Source: Capnocytophaga felis
Lineage (GTDB): Bacteria > Bacteroidota > Bacteroidia > Flavobacteriales > Flavobacteriaceae
Length of the DNA stretch: 64,000 nt
Direction of reading: 5' to 3'
Assembly: GCF_009684755.1 (NCBI RefSeq)
Contig: NZ_BLBC01000005.1
Location: forward strand, 1-64,000
A model generated the notes under the pieces. The model was not told the origin of the DNA, searched no databases, and saw nothing but the letters and a program-made list of their open reading frames with translations. A program made the position numbers and the translations under genes. Position 1 is the stretch's first letter. The number at the start of each line of letters is the position of its first letter. Below, piece by piece: positions 18,358 through 26,489 of the stretch.

Positions 18358-19386
18358 TTAAGGTCGCCATACTAAATGACCATCGCAGGGGATACCGGCA
18401 GCACCTTCAGGATTCTTCAAATAGATAGCTCCACTGTTCTTATCATCAAGATTGCGTAATTTTCCGTCTGCGGGAATGATACACAGATAGCCGAATCGAC
18501 TTCCGGTTACATTTACATCAAGGTCGGCATCTGTCCAACCTGCTCCCGTAGTTCCTGTTGTGGTAAAAACGATATGTTTTCCATCGGGCGAAAATGCCGG
18601 ACGAGCATCTCCCTTATAGTTCGTTCTTCTGGAAATATCATAGGTGGTAATTTGTCGCATATCACTTCCATCTGAATTGCACATCCATAAGAAATAATCC
18701 TTACGGAAAACAAACTTCGAACCATCAGGACTTACTGTCAAATAATTGCCACCATTAAGATTAGAAATTATTTGCTGTGCCTCAGCATATTCTCCATCGG
18801 GTGCACATTTCCAAACACTATTCCCAATACGGAAATACAATACATTCTGAGCATCCCATACGGGTTTCTCGTGATAGTCCAAGGATTCTTTCGGATTTGT
18901 CCACTCACGTATTATACTTCCTTTATCATTTACGATAACAATCGGCATCTTTGCCCAACGTTGCGGCTCGAGTGCAAAATATTTTTCATTGGGAGCTATT
19001 ACAGGTTGCGTATCACCAATTTTATCCCACTCGATAGTTACATTAAACAGATTCTTATCATCATCAATTTTTGCCATATCCTCTCCTCCATCACGAAGTA
19101 CAAAACGTTGCACATCAGAGTCCCAAGTTTCCGACGCTATCATATATTTTTTTCCGTCCCACGAAACATCAAATCCTTTCTTAGTAGAACTTGACCCTAT
19201 CAGAAATACCGACCTATCATAACTCCCCGTAGAAGGTGTATATTTCCCTACTTTACCTGCAAATTGCCAATGTATCGTTCCTGAAATATGACTTCCTGAA
19301 GGATTTCCTCCCTCTCCGTTATCTTTAGTACACGATAGCATCAACAGACTGAATATATACAATACTATCATAGCTCTATTTTTCAT
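18358..19386 (-). CDS. TolB-like beta-propeller surface lipoprotein (paralogue 3)
   Basis: The 342-aa protein has a lipoprotein signal peptide ending LMLSCTKDNGE; the Cys-Thr-Lys-Asp start of the mature protein fits the lipoprotein export signal. Propeller blades show IAPNEKYFALEPQRW, VSPDGSKFVFRKDYFLWMCN and FSPDGKHIVFTTTG. It is closest to paralogue 1: the C-terminal CIIPADGKLRNLDDKNSGA and the ending CDGHLVWRP are almost the same as there. The lipocalin-like lipoprotein gene lies upstream (19656-20726), so this lipocalin-then-propeller pair is a second copy of the 12241-14187 cassette. No enzymatic motif is visible; a binding or receptor role on the cell surface is inferred. Confidence 0.8.
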   Translation of the reverse strand: MKNRAMIVLYIFSLLMLSCTKDNGEGGNPSGSHISGTIHWQFAGKVGKYTPSTGSYDRSVFLIGSSSTKKGFDVSWDGKKYMIASETWDSDVQRFVLRDGGEDMAKIDDDKNLFNVTIEWDKIGDTQPVIAPNEKYFALEPQRWAKMPIVIVNDKGSIIREWTNPKESLDYHEKPVWDAQNVLYFRIGNSVWKCAPDGEYAEAQQIISNLNGGNYLTVSPDGSKFVFRKDYFLWMCNSDGSDMRQITTYDISRRTNYKGDARPAFSPDGKHIVFTTTGTTGAGWTDADLDVNVTGSRFGYLCIIPADGKLRNLDDKNSGAIYLKNPEGAAGIPCDGHLVWRP

Positions 19387-19655
19387 ACTATATTTTATTT
19401 TAAATTTATTTTTTTTCAGATAACATACATTCGTTAGAAATCATAAAAAATAATTTTTATACTTTTCTACTTATAGTTGCTATTTAGAAAAAAATATTTT
19501 TACATATATCAACCATATGTAGAAGTCTATAAAAATATTTTTTTACTACTTCAACCTATTGTTTCTTGATTCTCCAAAAATTTATTTCTTTTTTCTACTC
19601 ATTGATTGTTTGAGTATTGAAATCTTTTTGATTTGTTCTTTAAGATGAAGTTTCT

Positions 19656-20726
19656 TTATTCCTTTTGGAAATAGGTGTATCCATCTACCACGATGGTAGC
19701 ATCATCACCTTTTTTGGAAGGTCTCCCATAGAAGAAACTATGAGTAGTTGTTGAGCCGTCGCTATAACGAAGGGTTAAAGTACCGTCGGAAATGGTATAA
19801 GTACCTACATACTTCTGTCCGGAATAGCCTCCGCTTCCTATTCCACTTCCCGATGTTTGGGTGAAAGCAGTTTTATCATTCGAGAAATTGCCTTTACCAT
19901 CAAAATACAGGTAGCCACTCACTCCCGATGCCGAAAAATTACCCGCAGCATCAAGTACGGCAATGTTTTGGAACTTATATCCGCTGGGTGGAATCTGGTT
20001 CACAAATTCTACTTTGAACATAAAGTAAGTGCCATCGGCTAACATAGTACTGTAATTATCCATATATGTATAGTACGATTTGCTGCCGGATTTATGTGTA
20101 GTGGTAAGTTTATTACCTTGAATGGTGTAATTACCGTCTACTCGTGTTTTCCAATCCCTCTTGCGAAGTCCTTCAGTATATGTTCCGTCATCTCGCAGAT
20201 AGATGGCGAGGTCATATCTGTTTGCTCCAAGAAACCAAATACCTGCATACACGCCTGTTCCGGGTTTGGTAGCGTTAGTACCTCCTGTATTATTCGTTGA
20301 AGATTTTTTTTCTTTTTTGAAAACCATATCGAAGGCATCAGCACCAACTCCGTAGGTAAATTGCAACGTAGTGTTATTGTCAGTAAATTGCATCGGGAAC
20401 TCTATTTCTTGCCCTTTTTGAGTGATGTAATATTTTCCGTTTCGTTTTGTCCAACTCCCCGATTCGGTAACTTCTTTACAATCAGAGGAAGTTGGCGAAT
20501 TCGGAGCAGATAAAAACAAATCAAAATTTGTTTCACCAACGGTGAGTTTCGTATTCTTAAAACAAGGAAAATCAGGTTTTGTAACATCAATAACCTGCCC
20601 TGTTTTAACAATGGCTTTGAGATTCCAAACTCCTTGGAAAGGTTCGTTTGCTTCGCTGTCTTTTCCGCAAGAAATAAAGCAAATTACTGCTAAAAGCAGT
20701 CTAATTTTGTGATTGAGTTTTTTCAT
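19656..20726 (-). CDS. Lipocalin-like surface lipoprotein, two domains
   Basis: The 356-aa protein is the first gene of the minus-strand cluster. Its signal peptide ends FISCGKDSE (Cys-Gly-Lys-Asp, a lipoprotein export signal). The N-terminal lipocalin-like domain (about residues 28-135, starting FQGVWNLKA) is homologous to the second domain of the protein at 13420-14187. A Thr/Asn/Gly-rich linker (about 140-158) leads to a second, different beta-rich domain (about 160-355, starting VYAGIWFLG). This has several GNYTIQGNKLTTTH-like and GTYTISDGTLTLRY hairpins, as in lipocalin-like or META-like small barrels. It is divergent from the sensor kinase gene, and the shared 21-bp motif lies between them. 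Confidence 0.75.
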   Translation of the reverse strand: MKKLNHKIRLLLAVICFISCGKDSEANEPFQGVWNLKAIVKTGQVIDVTKPDFPCFKNTKLTVGETNFDLFLSAPNSPTSSDCKEVTESGSWTKRNGKYYITQKGQEIEFPMQFTDNNTTLQFTYGVGADAFDMVFKKEKKSSTNNTGGTNATKPGTGVYAGIWFLGANRYDLAIYLRDDGTYTEGLRKRDWKTRVDGNYTIQGNKLTTTHKSGSKSYYTYMDNYSTMLADGTYFMFKVEFVNQIPPSGYKFQNIAVLDAAGNFSASGVSGYLYFDGKGNFSNDKTAFTQTSGSGIGSGGYSGQKYVGTYTISDGTLTLRYSDGSTTTHSFFYGRPSKKGDDATIVVDGYTYFQKE

Positions 20727-20897
20727 TTTTCCTAAGTTTTTTAAGTTTCTCTTTTTACAATTTTAAAAAACGATGTGTTTTTTCAGAAAATTTTCTTGAA
20801 AAACAAGCGTTCTCAATGTGATTTTACACAGCTTAACAATCAGCCTTGTTATTATTTTTTATCAACAGGACAAAATTAGTGTTTGCTAACTTACGTG

Positions 20898-20918
20898 TCA
20901 ATCCCCTTTTTTAGGGAT
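20898..20918. promoter_or_regulatory. Candidate operator, copy 2 (ATCCCCTTTTTTAGGGAT core)
   Basis: This site matches 12173-12193 at all 21 positions. It lies between the divergent lipoprotein (start 20726) and sensor kinase (start 20990) genes, about 18 bp upstream of the kinase -7 box, a position suited to control of both directions or autoregulation by the encoded LuxR-type regulator. Confidence 0.5.
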
Positions 20919-20935
20919 TTTTCGCATTATTTTTT

Positions 20936-20943
20936 TATTTTTG
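20936..20943 (+). promoter_or_regulatory. -7 box of the sensor kinase gene
   Basis: TATTTTTG is an exact TAnnTTTG box. Transcription would start about 40 nt before the TTG start codon at 20990. No good TTTG -33 element is seen at the usual distance, so an activator, possibly at 20898-20918, may help. Confidence 0.45.
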
Positions 20944-20989
20944 CTTTTAATTCTCTACATTTATGCCGTAAAACAAAAAAACAATCACT

Positions 20990-22897
20990 TTGCTAAAACA
21001 CATCAAAATACTGATTTTAAGCATATTAATTGGATTTTCAAAAATATATGCACAAGATACTGCCAAGTTACGTCAGACTGCAAATGATGCTTCTTCTGGT
21101 AGGGAAAAATTTTACGTGTTAATGGAGCTTGTAAATCTTTTGTCGGAAACCGATACCACCCAAGCACTAAAAGTACTTCGTGAGGAAGCTTTCCCCTTAA
21201 CCAAAGGTGAACCCTATTTGGAAGGAATTTATTACTTTAACAAAGCGGGGGTTTATTTTGACCATAATCACCAAAAAAGCCAAAAATTTTATCAAAAAGC
21301 CAACGATTATCTCAAATGGTACAACACTTCGGAAGCTTACCGATACCGTGCGAGGTTATGGCATAATTACGGAGTTTTGGAACAATACAACGGCAGAGAA
21401 CATAATCTGTTGGATATCACGCTAAAATATTGTATCCCATATGCAGAAAAATCTGGTGATTCCGACCTTCTGATGGAATATTTTACAGATATTGGTATGC
21501 TTTTAAGTAACAATAAGGAATACGACAGAGCTTTGGAATACTACCAAAAATCTCTTGCACAGGCTCAAAAAGAAAATAAGGAAAATGAGGCTCTTCTTTG
21601 GACTTACTTGAATATGTTTGATGTCTATCTGAAAAAGAAAGATGAAACTGATATTTCCAACTTGTACAACAAAACCGTATCACTTTGGAAACAATATCCG
21701 AAAAGTAAACTCACAGGCTTTGTTTACCTCAATGAAGCACGTTATTTTGCCGCTATCGGTAAAACAGAAGAAGCTTTGGAAAGCATAAATAAAGGACTTG
21801 AGTTCGCATCAAAAAATAATGTTCCGTGGGATCAGAATTCTTTGGAATACGAAAAAGTTCGCATTCTTAGAGCATTAAACCGCTTTACTGAGGCAAAGCA
21901 AAACATACAGAAACTTCTTAAAACTTCTATTAACAAAAGAATCAAAAACAATCAATTAAATTTAATCTACTACCTTGCTCACTTGGAAGCAAATCTTGAC
22001 AACTACCAAAGTGCGTATGACTTAATGGTAAAACACAGTTCCCTCAAAGACAGTATTGTTGAAGAAAAGAACAAGAGAATGTTTGCCGATATGGAATTAC
22101 AATATCGTACTGCCGAAAAAGAAAAAGCCATCTTGCAGCTCGAAAATAAAAACAAACTCAATCAAATATTGCTTTTCTTTGGAATTTCTATCTTAGGAAT
22201 CGTGGTAGCTTGGACAGTGTACGCTCGGAATGTTCGTCAAAGACGCAGAAAAAAAGATTTTATGCTTCGTAAACAACAGCAAGAAATTGAAATCACACAC
22301 GCTCTTATGGAGGGCGAACAACAAGAACGTAACCGATTAGCCCGCGAATTACACGATGGATTGGGAGGACGCATCACAGGAATTAAAATGAACGTGGAAA
22401 CTCTATCACAAAATAGTGAGCAGAAAGAAAAATTACAAAAAATTGTCAAGCAATTGGATATTGCAATTGTTGAATTACGAAATACAGCTCATAACTTAGA
22501 CCCTTCCTCCTTGCAAAAGTACGGATTACAAACCGCCATTACCGACTTCTGCCAGTACTTACAATGCGAAAAACATCATATCAAACTCTATACAAACGGA
22601 TTATCTGACCTCCACAACAAAAAATGGCAATTATCCGTTTACCGAATTGTGCAGGAACTATTGACAAATGCCGTAAAACACGCCCAAGCCTCTGAAATAC
22701 AACTACAAGTTACCTTTAAGGACAGACTTCTGTTGATTGAAGTGGAAGACAATGGAAAAGGCTTCGACCCAAAAAGTGTTTCAAGAAATATGGGACTAAA
22801 CAATATCGAAACCCGCGTAAGCTATCTGGGAGGAAAAATGGAAATATACTCCGAAGAAGGAGCCGGAACAACCATCAATATCGAATGTAAAATATAA
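20990..22897 (+). CDS. TPR sensor histidine kinase (NarL/LuxR-type system)
   Basis: The 635-aa kinase has a signal peptide (MLKHIKILILSILIGFSKIYAQ), periplasmic TPR-type helical repeats (about residues 40-370), one transmembrane helix (about 390-412, ILLFFGISILGIVVAW), a linking coiled coil, a HisKA_3 dimerisation domain with the phospho-acceptor His455 in RLARELHDGLGG, and a GHKL ATPase domain (about 535-635) with VQELLTNAVKHA and VEDNGKGFDP. The start is TTG: the in-frame ATG at 20963 is followed by a stop one codon later, and the next internal Met would remove the signal peptide. The regulator gene follows after 6 nt. The protein or ligand sensed by the TPR domain is unknown. Confidence 0.92.
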   Translation: MLKHIKILILSILIGFSKIYAQDTAKLRQTANDASSGREKFYVLMELVNLLSETDTTQALKVLREEAFPLTKGEPYLEGIYYFNKAGVYFDHNHQKSQKFYQKANDYLKWYNTSEAYRYRARLWHNYGVLEQYNGREHNLLDITLKYCIPYAEKSGDSDLLMEYFTDIGMLLSNNKEYDRALEYYQKSLAQAQKENKENEALLWTYLNMFDVYLKKKDETDISNLYNKTVSLWKQYPKSKLTGFVYLNEARYFAAIGKTEEALESINKGLEFASKNNVPWDQNSLEYEKVRILRALNRFTEAKQNIQKLLKTSINKRIKNNQLNLIYYLAHLEANLDNYQSAYDLMVKHSSLKDSIVEEKNKRMFADMELQYRTAEKEKAILQLENKNKLNQILLFFGISILGIVVAWTVYARNVRQRRRKKDFMLRKQQQEIEITHALMEGEQQERNRLARELHDGLGGRITGIKMNVETLSQNSEQKEKLQKIVKQLDIAIVELRNTAHNLDPSSLQKYGLQTAITDFCQYLQCEKHHIKLYTNGLSDLHNKKWQLSVYRIVQELLTNAVKHAQASEIQLQVTFKDRLLLIEVEDNGKGFDPKSVSRNMGLNNIETRVSYLGGKMEIYSEEGAGTTINIECKI

Positions 22898-22903
22898 AAA
22901 CTT

Positions 22904-23518
22904 ATGATAAAAATTATTATTTGTGATGACCATCCCATAATCAATGAAGGGCTACAAAGCTTCATTGCTTCACATCCGCAAATGGAAGTGGTTGCCACTG
23001 CTTCAAACATCAAACAACTTGATGAGGTCTTAAAAAATGTTATTGCTGATATTCTGCTACTTGACATCCATCTTCCTGACGGAAAAGCCTCTGAAATGTG
23101 TTTGAATATCAAGCAAAATTATCCCAATATAAAAATATTAGGACTTAGCAATGTTGATGACCCTTTCATTATTCAACAAATGATAAATGACGGTGCCTCA
23201 GGTTATTTGCTAAAAAGTAGCCCAATGGCTGAAATTGAGGAAGCTATTCTTCATATCTATAACGGAAACACTTACTTAAGCGAACAAATCATCAATCTTT
23301 TGATGCCTTCTGAAAGTAATTCGGAAGAAATTCCCATTATTACCCGACGCGAACGAGAGGTTCTAAAATATCTTTCCGAAGGGCTTTCATCTGCACAAAT
23401 AGCTGACAAAATGAATATCAGCCCATTAACAGTTGATTCGCATCGTAAAAACCTAATGCAAAAATTCAATGTAAACAAAACCGTAAATTTATTGCAAAAA
23501 GCCAAAGGACTTATTTAA
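22904..23518 (+). CDS. LuxR/NarL-family response regulator
   Basis: The 204-aa protein has a receiver domain (about residues 1-120) with acidic pocket D8-D9, phospho-acceptor D54 in ADILLLDIHLPDG and the Lys of LLKSSP. The C-terminal LuxR-type helix-turn-helix (about 142-204) is intact (RREREVLKYLSEGLSSAQIADKMN in two parts, then LTVDSHRKNLMQKF). It is the partner of the kinase encoded 6 nt upstream. LuxR-type proteins bind short inverted repeats as dimers; the duplicated ATCCC-N8-GGGAT motif at 12173 and 20898 is the obvious candidate target, which would place the lipoprotein cluster under its control. That link is inference. Confidence 0.95.
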   Translation: MIKIIICDDHPIINEGLQSFIASHPQMEVVATASNIKQLDEVLKNVIADILLLDIHLPDGKASEMCLNIKQNYPNIKILGLSNVDDPFIIQQMINDGASGYLLKSSPMAEIEEAILHIYNGNTYLSEQIINLLMPSESNSEEIPIITRREREVLKYLSEGLSSAQIADKMNISPLTVDSHRKNLMQKFNVNKTVNLLQKAKGLI

Positions 23519-23559
23519 TTTGAAATACTTCAAGAAACAAACAACCTTTCCAACAATGG

Positions 23560-24804
23560 TTATTGCCCTGTGCGTATTGCCTCCACAGGGTCTAACCTTG
23601 AAGCACTCAGTGCCGGAATAATACCTGATATTAAACCCACTGCAAACGAAACGCCCAACCCAATGATAATATTTCCTGCCGAAAGTACAAACGTAAATTC
23701 ATCTACTACGCTTGATGCCACGGAAGTTCCAATCCATACAAAAAGCAGTCCGAAAAAGCCCCCAATGAGTGCCAACAATACGGCTTCAAATAAAAACTGA
23801 AATAGTATGAATTGCTTTTTTGCTCCCAATGATTTTTGTATCCCAATAAGACTTGTTCTTTCCCGAACGCTGACAAACATTATATTAGCAATCCCGAAAC
23901 CGCCCACCAAAATGGAAAATCCACCAATAATCCACCCTACCAAATTCATCATACCGATAGTTTCGTCAATCATATCAGTAAAAGTGGACATCTTGTTGAT
24001 GAAAAAATTATTAATTTCTTCGGGTTTCAAGCCTCTGTATCTTCTAAAACGCTGTACAAGAATATCTTCAAACTCTTGCATATTAACTCCTTTTTTAGGT
24101 TTTATGGCAATTCCGCTGGGAACTCCTTGTGTTCCTGTATTCATAAAGCTTCGTACAAATGTTGATAATATAAAAAGCTTATCATCACTTTCTGACATTG
24201 GTCCATATTTTTTAAGAACGCCAATTACCATCATTTTCTTTCCAAAATAACGCACGTGCTTTCCGATAGGATCTTCATCTTCAAAAAGTTGCTTAGCAAT
24301 CTGATGCCCTAAAACAATGACTGGAGCTCCCACATTTGATTCAGATTCACTCATCAAGCGTCCGTATTCAACTTTAATATCCTCAATTTCTGATATTTCT
24401 GAAGTAGCAGCACTTGCAGGAACATTTTCAATGGTTTTTCCTTCATATTTTATGGAAGAAGTTACTCCAAAAATCACATAAGATATAGCTTCCAGATTGG
24501 GAATTTCTTTTTTCAAATATTCATACTCCTGATATGTAACCTGTGGAAAATTAAGCCGTTGCCAACGAGGAACATCTGTAGGTCCAAATGAAAACTTCGA
24601 TATGTACATAGAGTTTTTATCTAATCCCGACAAATTTTCTTGTATACTTCTATTTAGTGAATCAACTGCCGACAATACCGAAATAATGGAAAAAATTCCC
24701 ACCGTAACGCCCAACAACGACAAAAATGTACGAAGTTTATTATCCCATAATGACTTTATGGCAAAATTGAAACTTTCTTTTAGCAATTGCAGATATATAA
24801 ACAT
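23560..24804 (-). CDS. MacB-like ABC transporter permease
   Basis: The 414-aa protein has the MacB/FtsX arrangement: one N-terminal transmembrane helix after a basic segment (LWDNKLRTFLSLLGVTVGIFSIISVL), a large periplasmic domain (about residues 45-275), and three C-terminal helices. It includes the conserved NIMFVSVRERTSLIGIQKSLGAKKQFILFQFLFEAV block and the ending LSASRLDPVEAIRTG (motifs given in part). MacB-type systems use ATP to drive mechanotransmission across the periplasm, often for lipoprotein-related or efflux functions. No ATPase or membrane-fusion partner gene is adjacent. The neighbouring purH is divergent. Confidence 0.9.
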   Translation of the reverse strand: MFIYLQLLKESFNFAIKSLWDNKLRTFLSLLGVTVGIFSIISVLSAVDSLNRSIQENLSGLDKNSMYISKFSFGPTDVPRWQRLNFPQVTYQEYEYLKKEIPNLEAISYVIFGVTSSIKYEGKTIENVPASAATSEISEIEDIKVEYGRLMSESESNVGAPVIVLGHQIAKQLFEDEDPIGKHVRYFGKKMMVIGVLKKYGPMSESDDKLFILSTFVRSFMNTGTQGVPSGIAIKPKKGVNMQEFEDILVQRFRRYRGLKPEEINNFFINKMSTFTDMIDETIGMMNLVGWIIGGFSILVGGFGIANIMFVSVRERTSLIGIQKSLGAKKQFILFQFLFEAVLLALIGGFFGLLFVWIGTSVASSVVDEFTFVLSAGNIIIGLGVSFAVGLISGIIPALSASRLDPVEAIRTGQ

Positions 24805-24844
24805 AATTTTCAGAAATAGACTTTATTATCCGTAGGAAAAACGT

Positions 24845-24852
24845 TACTTTTG
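24845..24852 (+). promoter_or_regulatory. purH promoter -7 box
   Basis: TACTTTTG matches TAnnTTTG and lies 26 bp before the ATG at 24879. The -33 region has no clear TTTG. No purine riboswitch was recognised in the short leader. Confidence 0.5.
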
Positions 24853-24878
24853 TAGCTTCAAATATAAGACTTTTTTTA

Positions 24879-26411
24879 ATGAAACTCACAAAACAAGCCA
24901 AATCCGCTTTAATTTCTGTTTTCGACAAAACAGGATTGGAACCTATTATTCACAAAATGAATAGTTTAGGAATCACTATTTACTCCACGGGAGGAACTGA
25001 ATCTTTCATCAAAAGTTTGGGAATTGACGTTATCCCGGTGGAAACCGTCACCGAATACCCTTCTATTTTTGGTGGACGAGTAAAAACCTTACATCCCAAG
25101 ATTTTTGGAGGAATTTTGAACAGACAGGACAACGACAGTGATGTTGCTGAAATGATTCAATATGCTATTCCTCAGTTAGATATCATCATCGTTGATTTAT
25201 ATCCTTTTGAAAAAACTGTTGCAAGTGGTGCAGTAGAAAGCGATATTATTGAAAAAATCGACATTGGAGGAATATCATTAATACGTGCCGCGGCAAAAAA
25301 CTTTAAAGATGTTTTATGTGTTTCTTCTGTAGAGCAATATCCTGATTTACTGGACATTTTGGTAAACTCACAAGGTAAAACTACTTTGGAACAACGCAAA
25401 AACTTTGCTGCTAAAGCATTCCAAATTTCTTCACACTATGATACGGCTATTTTCAACTATTTCAACCAAACAGAAGAAATAACCACATTGAAAATCAGTG
25501 AAAATAAAGGTCAAATACTAAGATACGGAGAGAACCCTCACCAAAAAGGATATTTCTACGGAAATTTTGATGATTTATTTGAAAAATTACACGGAAAAGA
25601 ACTTTCGTACAATAATTTATTAGACGTTGATGCCGCTGTAAGTCTCATTTCAGAATTCAAACACGATGACCCTACATTTGCCATCCTAAAACACAATAAT
25701 GCCTGCGGAGTTGCCACTCGAAAAAACATTCAGGAGGCTTATGCAGCAGCTTTGGCAGGTGACCCCGTTTCTGCTTTCGGTGGCATCTTAATTTCAAATA
25801 CAAAAATTGATTCAGCGACAGCAAATGATATCAATTCTTTATTTTTTGAAGTAATTATTGCTCCAACATATAGTGATGAAGCTTTAGAAATACTAAAAGA
25901 AAAGAAAAATCGTATTATTTTAGTGCAAAAAAACATCAATTTGCCTGAAACTTCTATCAGAAGTTGTTTGAATGGATATTTGGTTCAAGATAAAGACCTA
26001 AAAACGGATACAATAGAAGATATTGCGTATGCTACTACCGAAAGACCAAGTGAAGAAGCTCTTGAAGATTTGTTTTTCGCTTCAAAAATTTGCAAGCATA
26101 CCAAATCAAACACCATTGTTTTAGCTAAAAACAAACAGCTTTTAGCAAGTGGAACCGGGCAAACAAGTCGTGTTGATGCTTTACGACAAGCTATTGAAAA
26201 AGCTCAATCTTTCAAATTTGACTTAAACGATGCTGTTATGGCAAGCGATGCTTTCTTCCCATTCCCTGATTGTGTGGAAATAGCTGACAAAGCAGGAATT
26301 ACATCGGTTATTCAGCCGGGAGGTTCTATTAAAGACCAATTAACCATCGATTACTGTAATGAACATAAAATGGCTATGGTGATTACAGGAACAAGACATT
26401 TCAAACATTAA
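24879..26411 (+). CDS. purH: Bifunctional AICAR transformylase / IMP cyclohydrolase
   Basis: PurH catalyses the last two steps of IMP synthesis: formyl transfer to AICAR from 10-formyl-tetrahydrofolate, then ring closure. The N-terminal MGS-like cyclohydrolase domain (about residues 1-190) has ISVFDKTGL and STGGTESFIKSLGI. The C-terminal transformylase domain includes LRYGENPHQ, the catalytic K-H motif in ILKHNNACGVA, and SDAFFPFPD and IQPGGSIKD. The length of 510 aa is standard. The gene has its own promoter and a strong terminator, so it is a single-gene unit. Confidence 0.98.
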   Translation: MKLTKQAKSALISVFDKTGLEPIIHKMNSLGITIYSTGGTESFIKSLGIDVIPVETVTEYPSIFGGRVKTLHPKIFGGILNRQDNDSDVAEMIQYAIPQLDIIIVDLYPFEKTVASGAVESDIIEKIDIGGISLIRAAAKNFKDVLCVSSVEQYPDLLDILVNSQGKTTLEQRKNFAAKAFQISSHYDTAIFNYFNQTEEITTLKISENKGQILRYGENPHQKGYFYGNFDDLFEKLHGKELSYNNLLDVDAAVSLISEFKHDDPTFAILKHNNACGVATRKNIQEAYAAALAGDPVSAFGGILISNTKIDSATANDINSLFFEVIIAPTYSDEALEILKEKKNRIILVQKNINLPETSIRSCLNGYLVQDKDLKTDTIEDIAYATTERPSEEALEDLFFASKICKHTKSNTIVLAKNKQLLASGTGQTSRVDALRQAIEKAQSFKFDLNDAVMASDAFFPFPDCVEIADKAGITSVIQPGGSIKDQLTIDYCNEHKMAMVITGTRHFKH

Positions 26412-26427
26412 TTTTTTGAGAAATATA

Positions 26428-26463
26428 AAAAAAAGCCCGATGTTTTTTACATCGGGCTTTTTT
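26428..26463 (+). terminator. purH terminator (bidirectional form)
   Basis: AAAGCCCGATGT pairs with ACATCGGGCTTT around a T-rich loop, with A-run before and T-run after, a textbook rho-independent terminator 17 bp past purH. It can also act on the minus strand after the peptidase gene. Confidence 0.9.
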
Positions 26464-26489
26464 AATTCTATCAATCTCTTTAAAAAATT

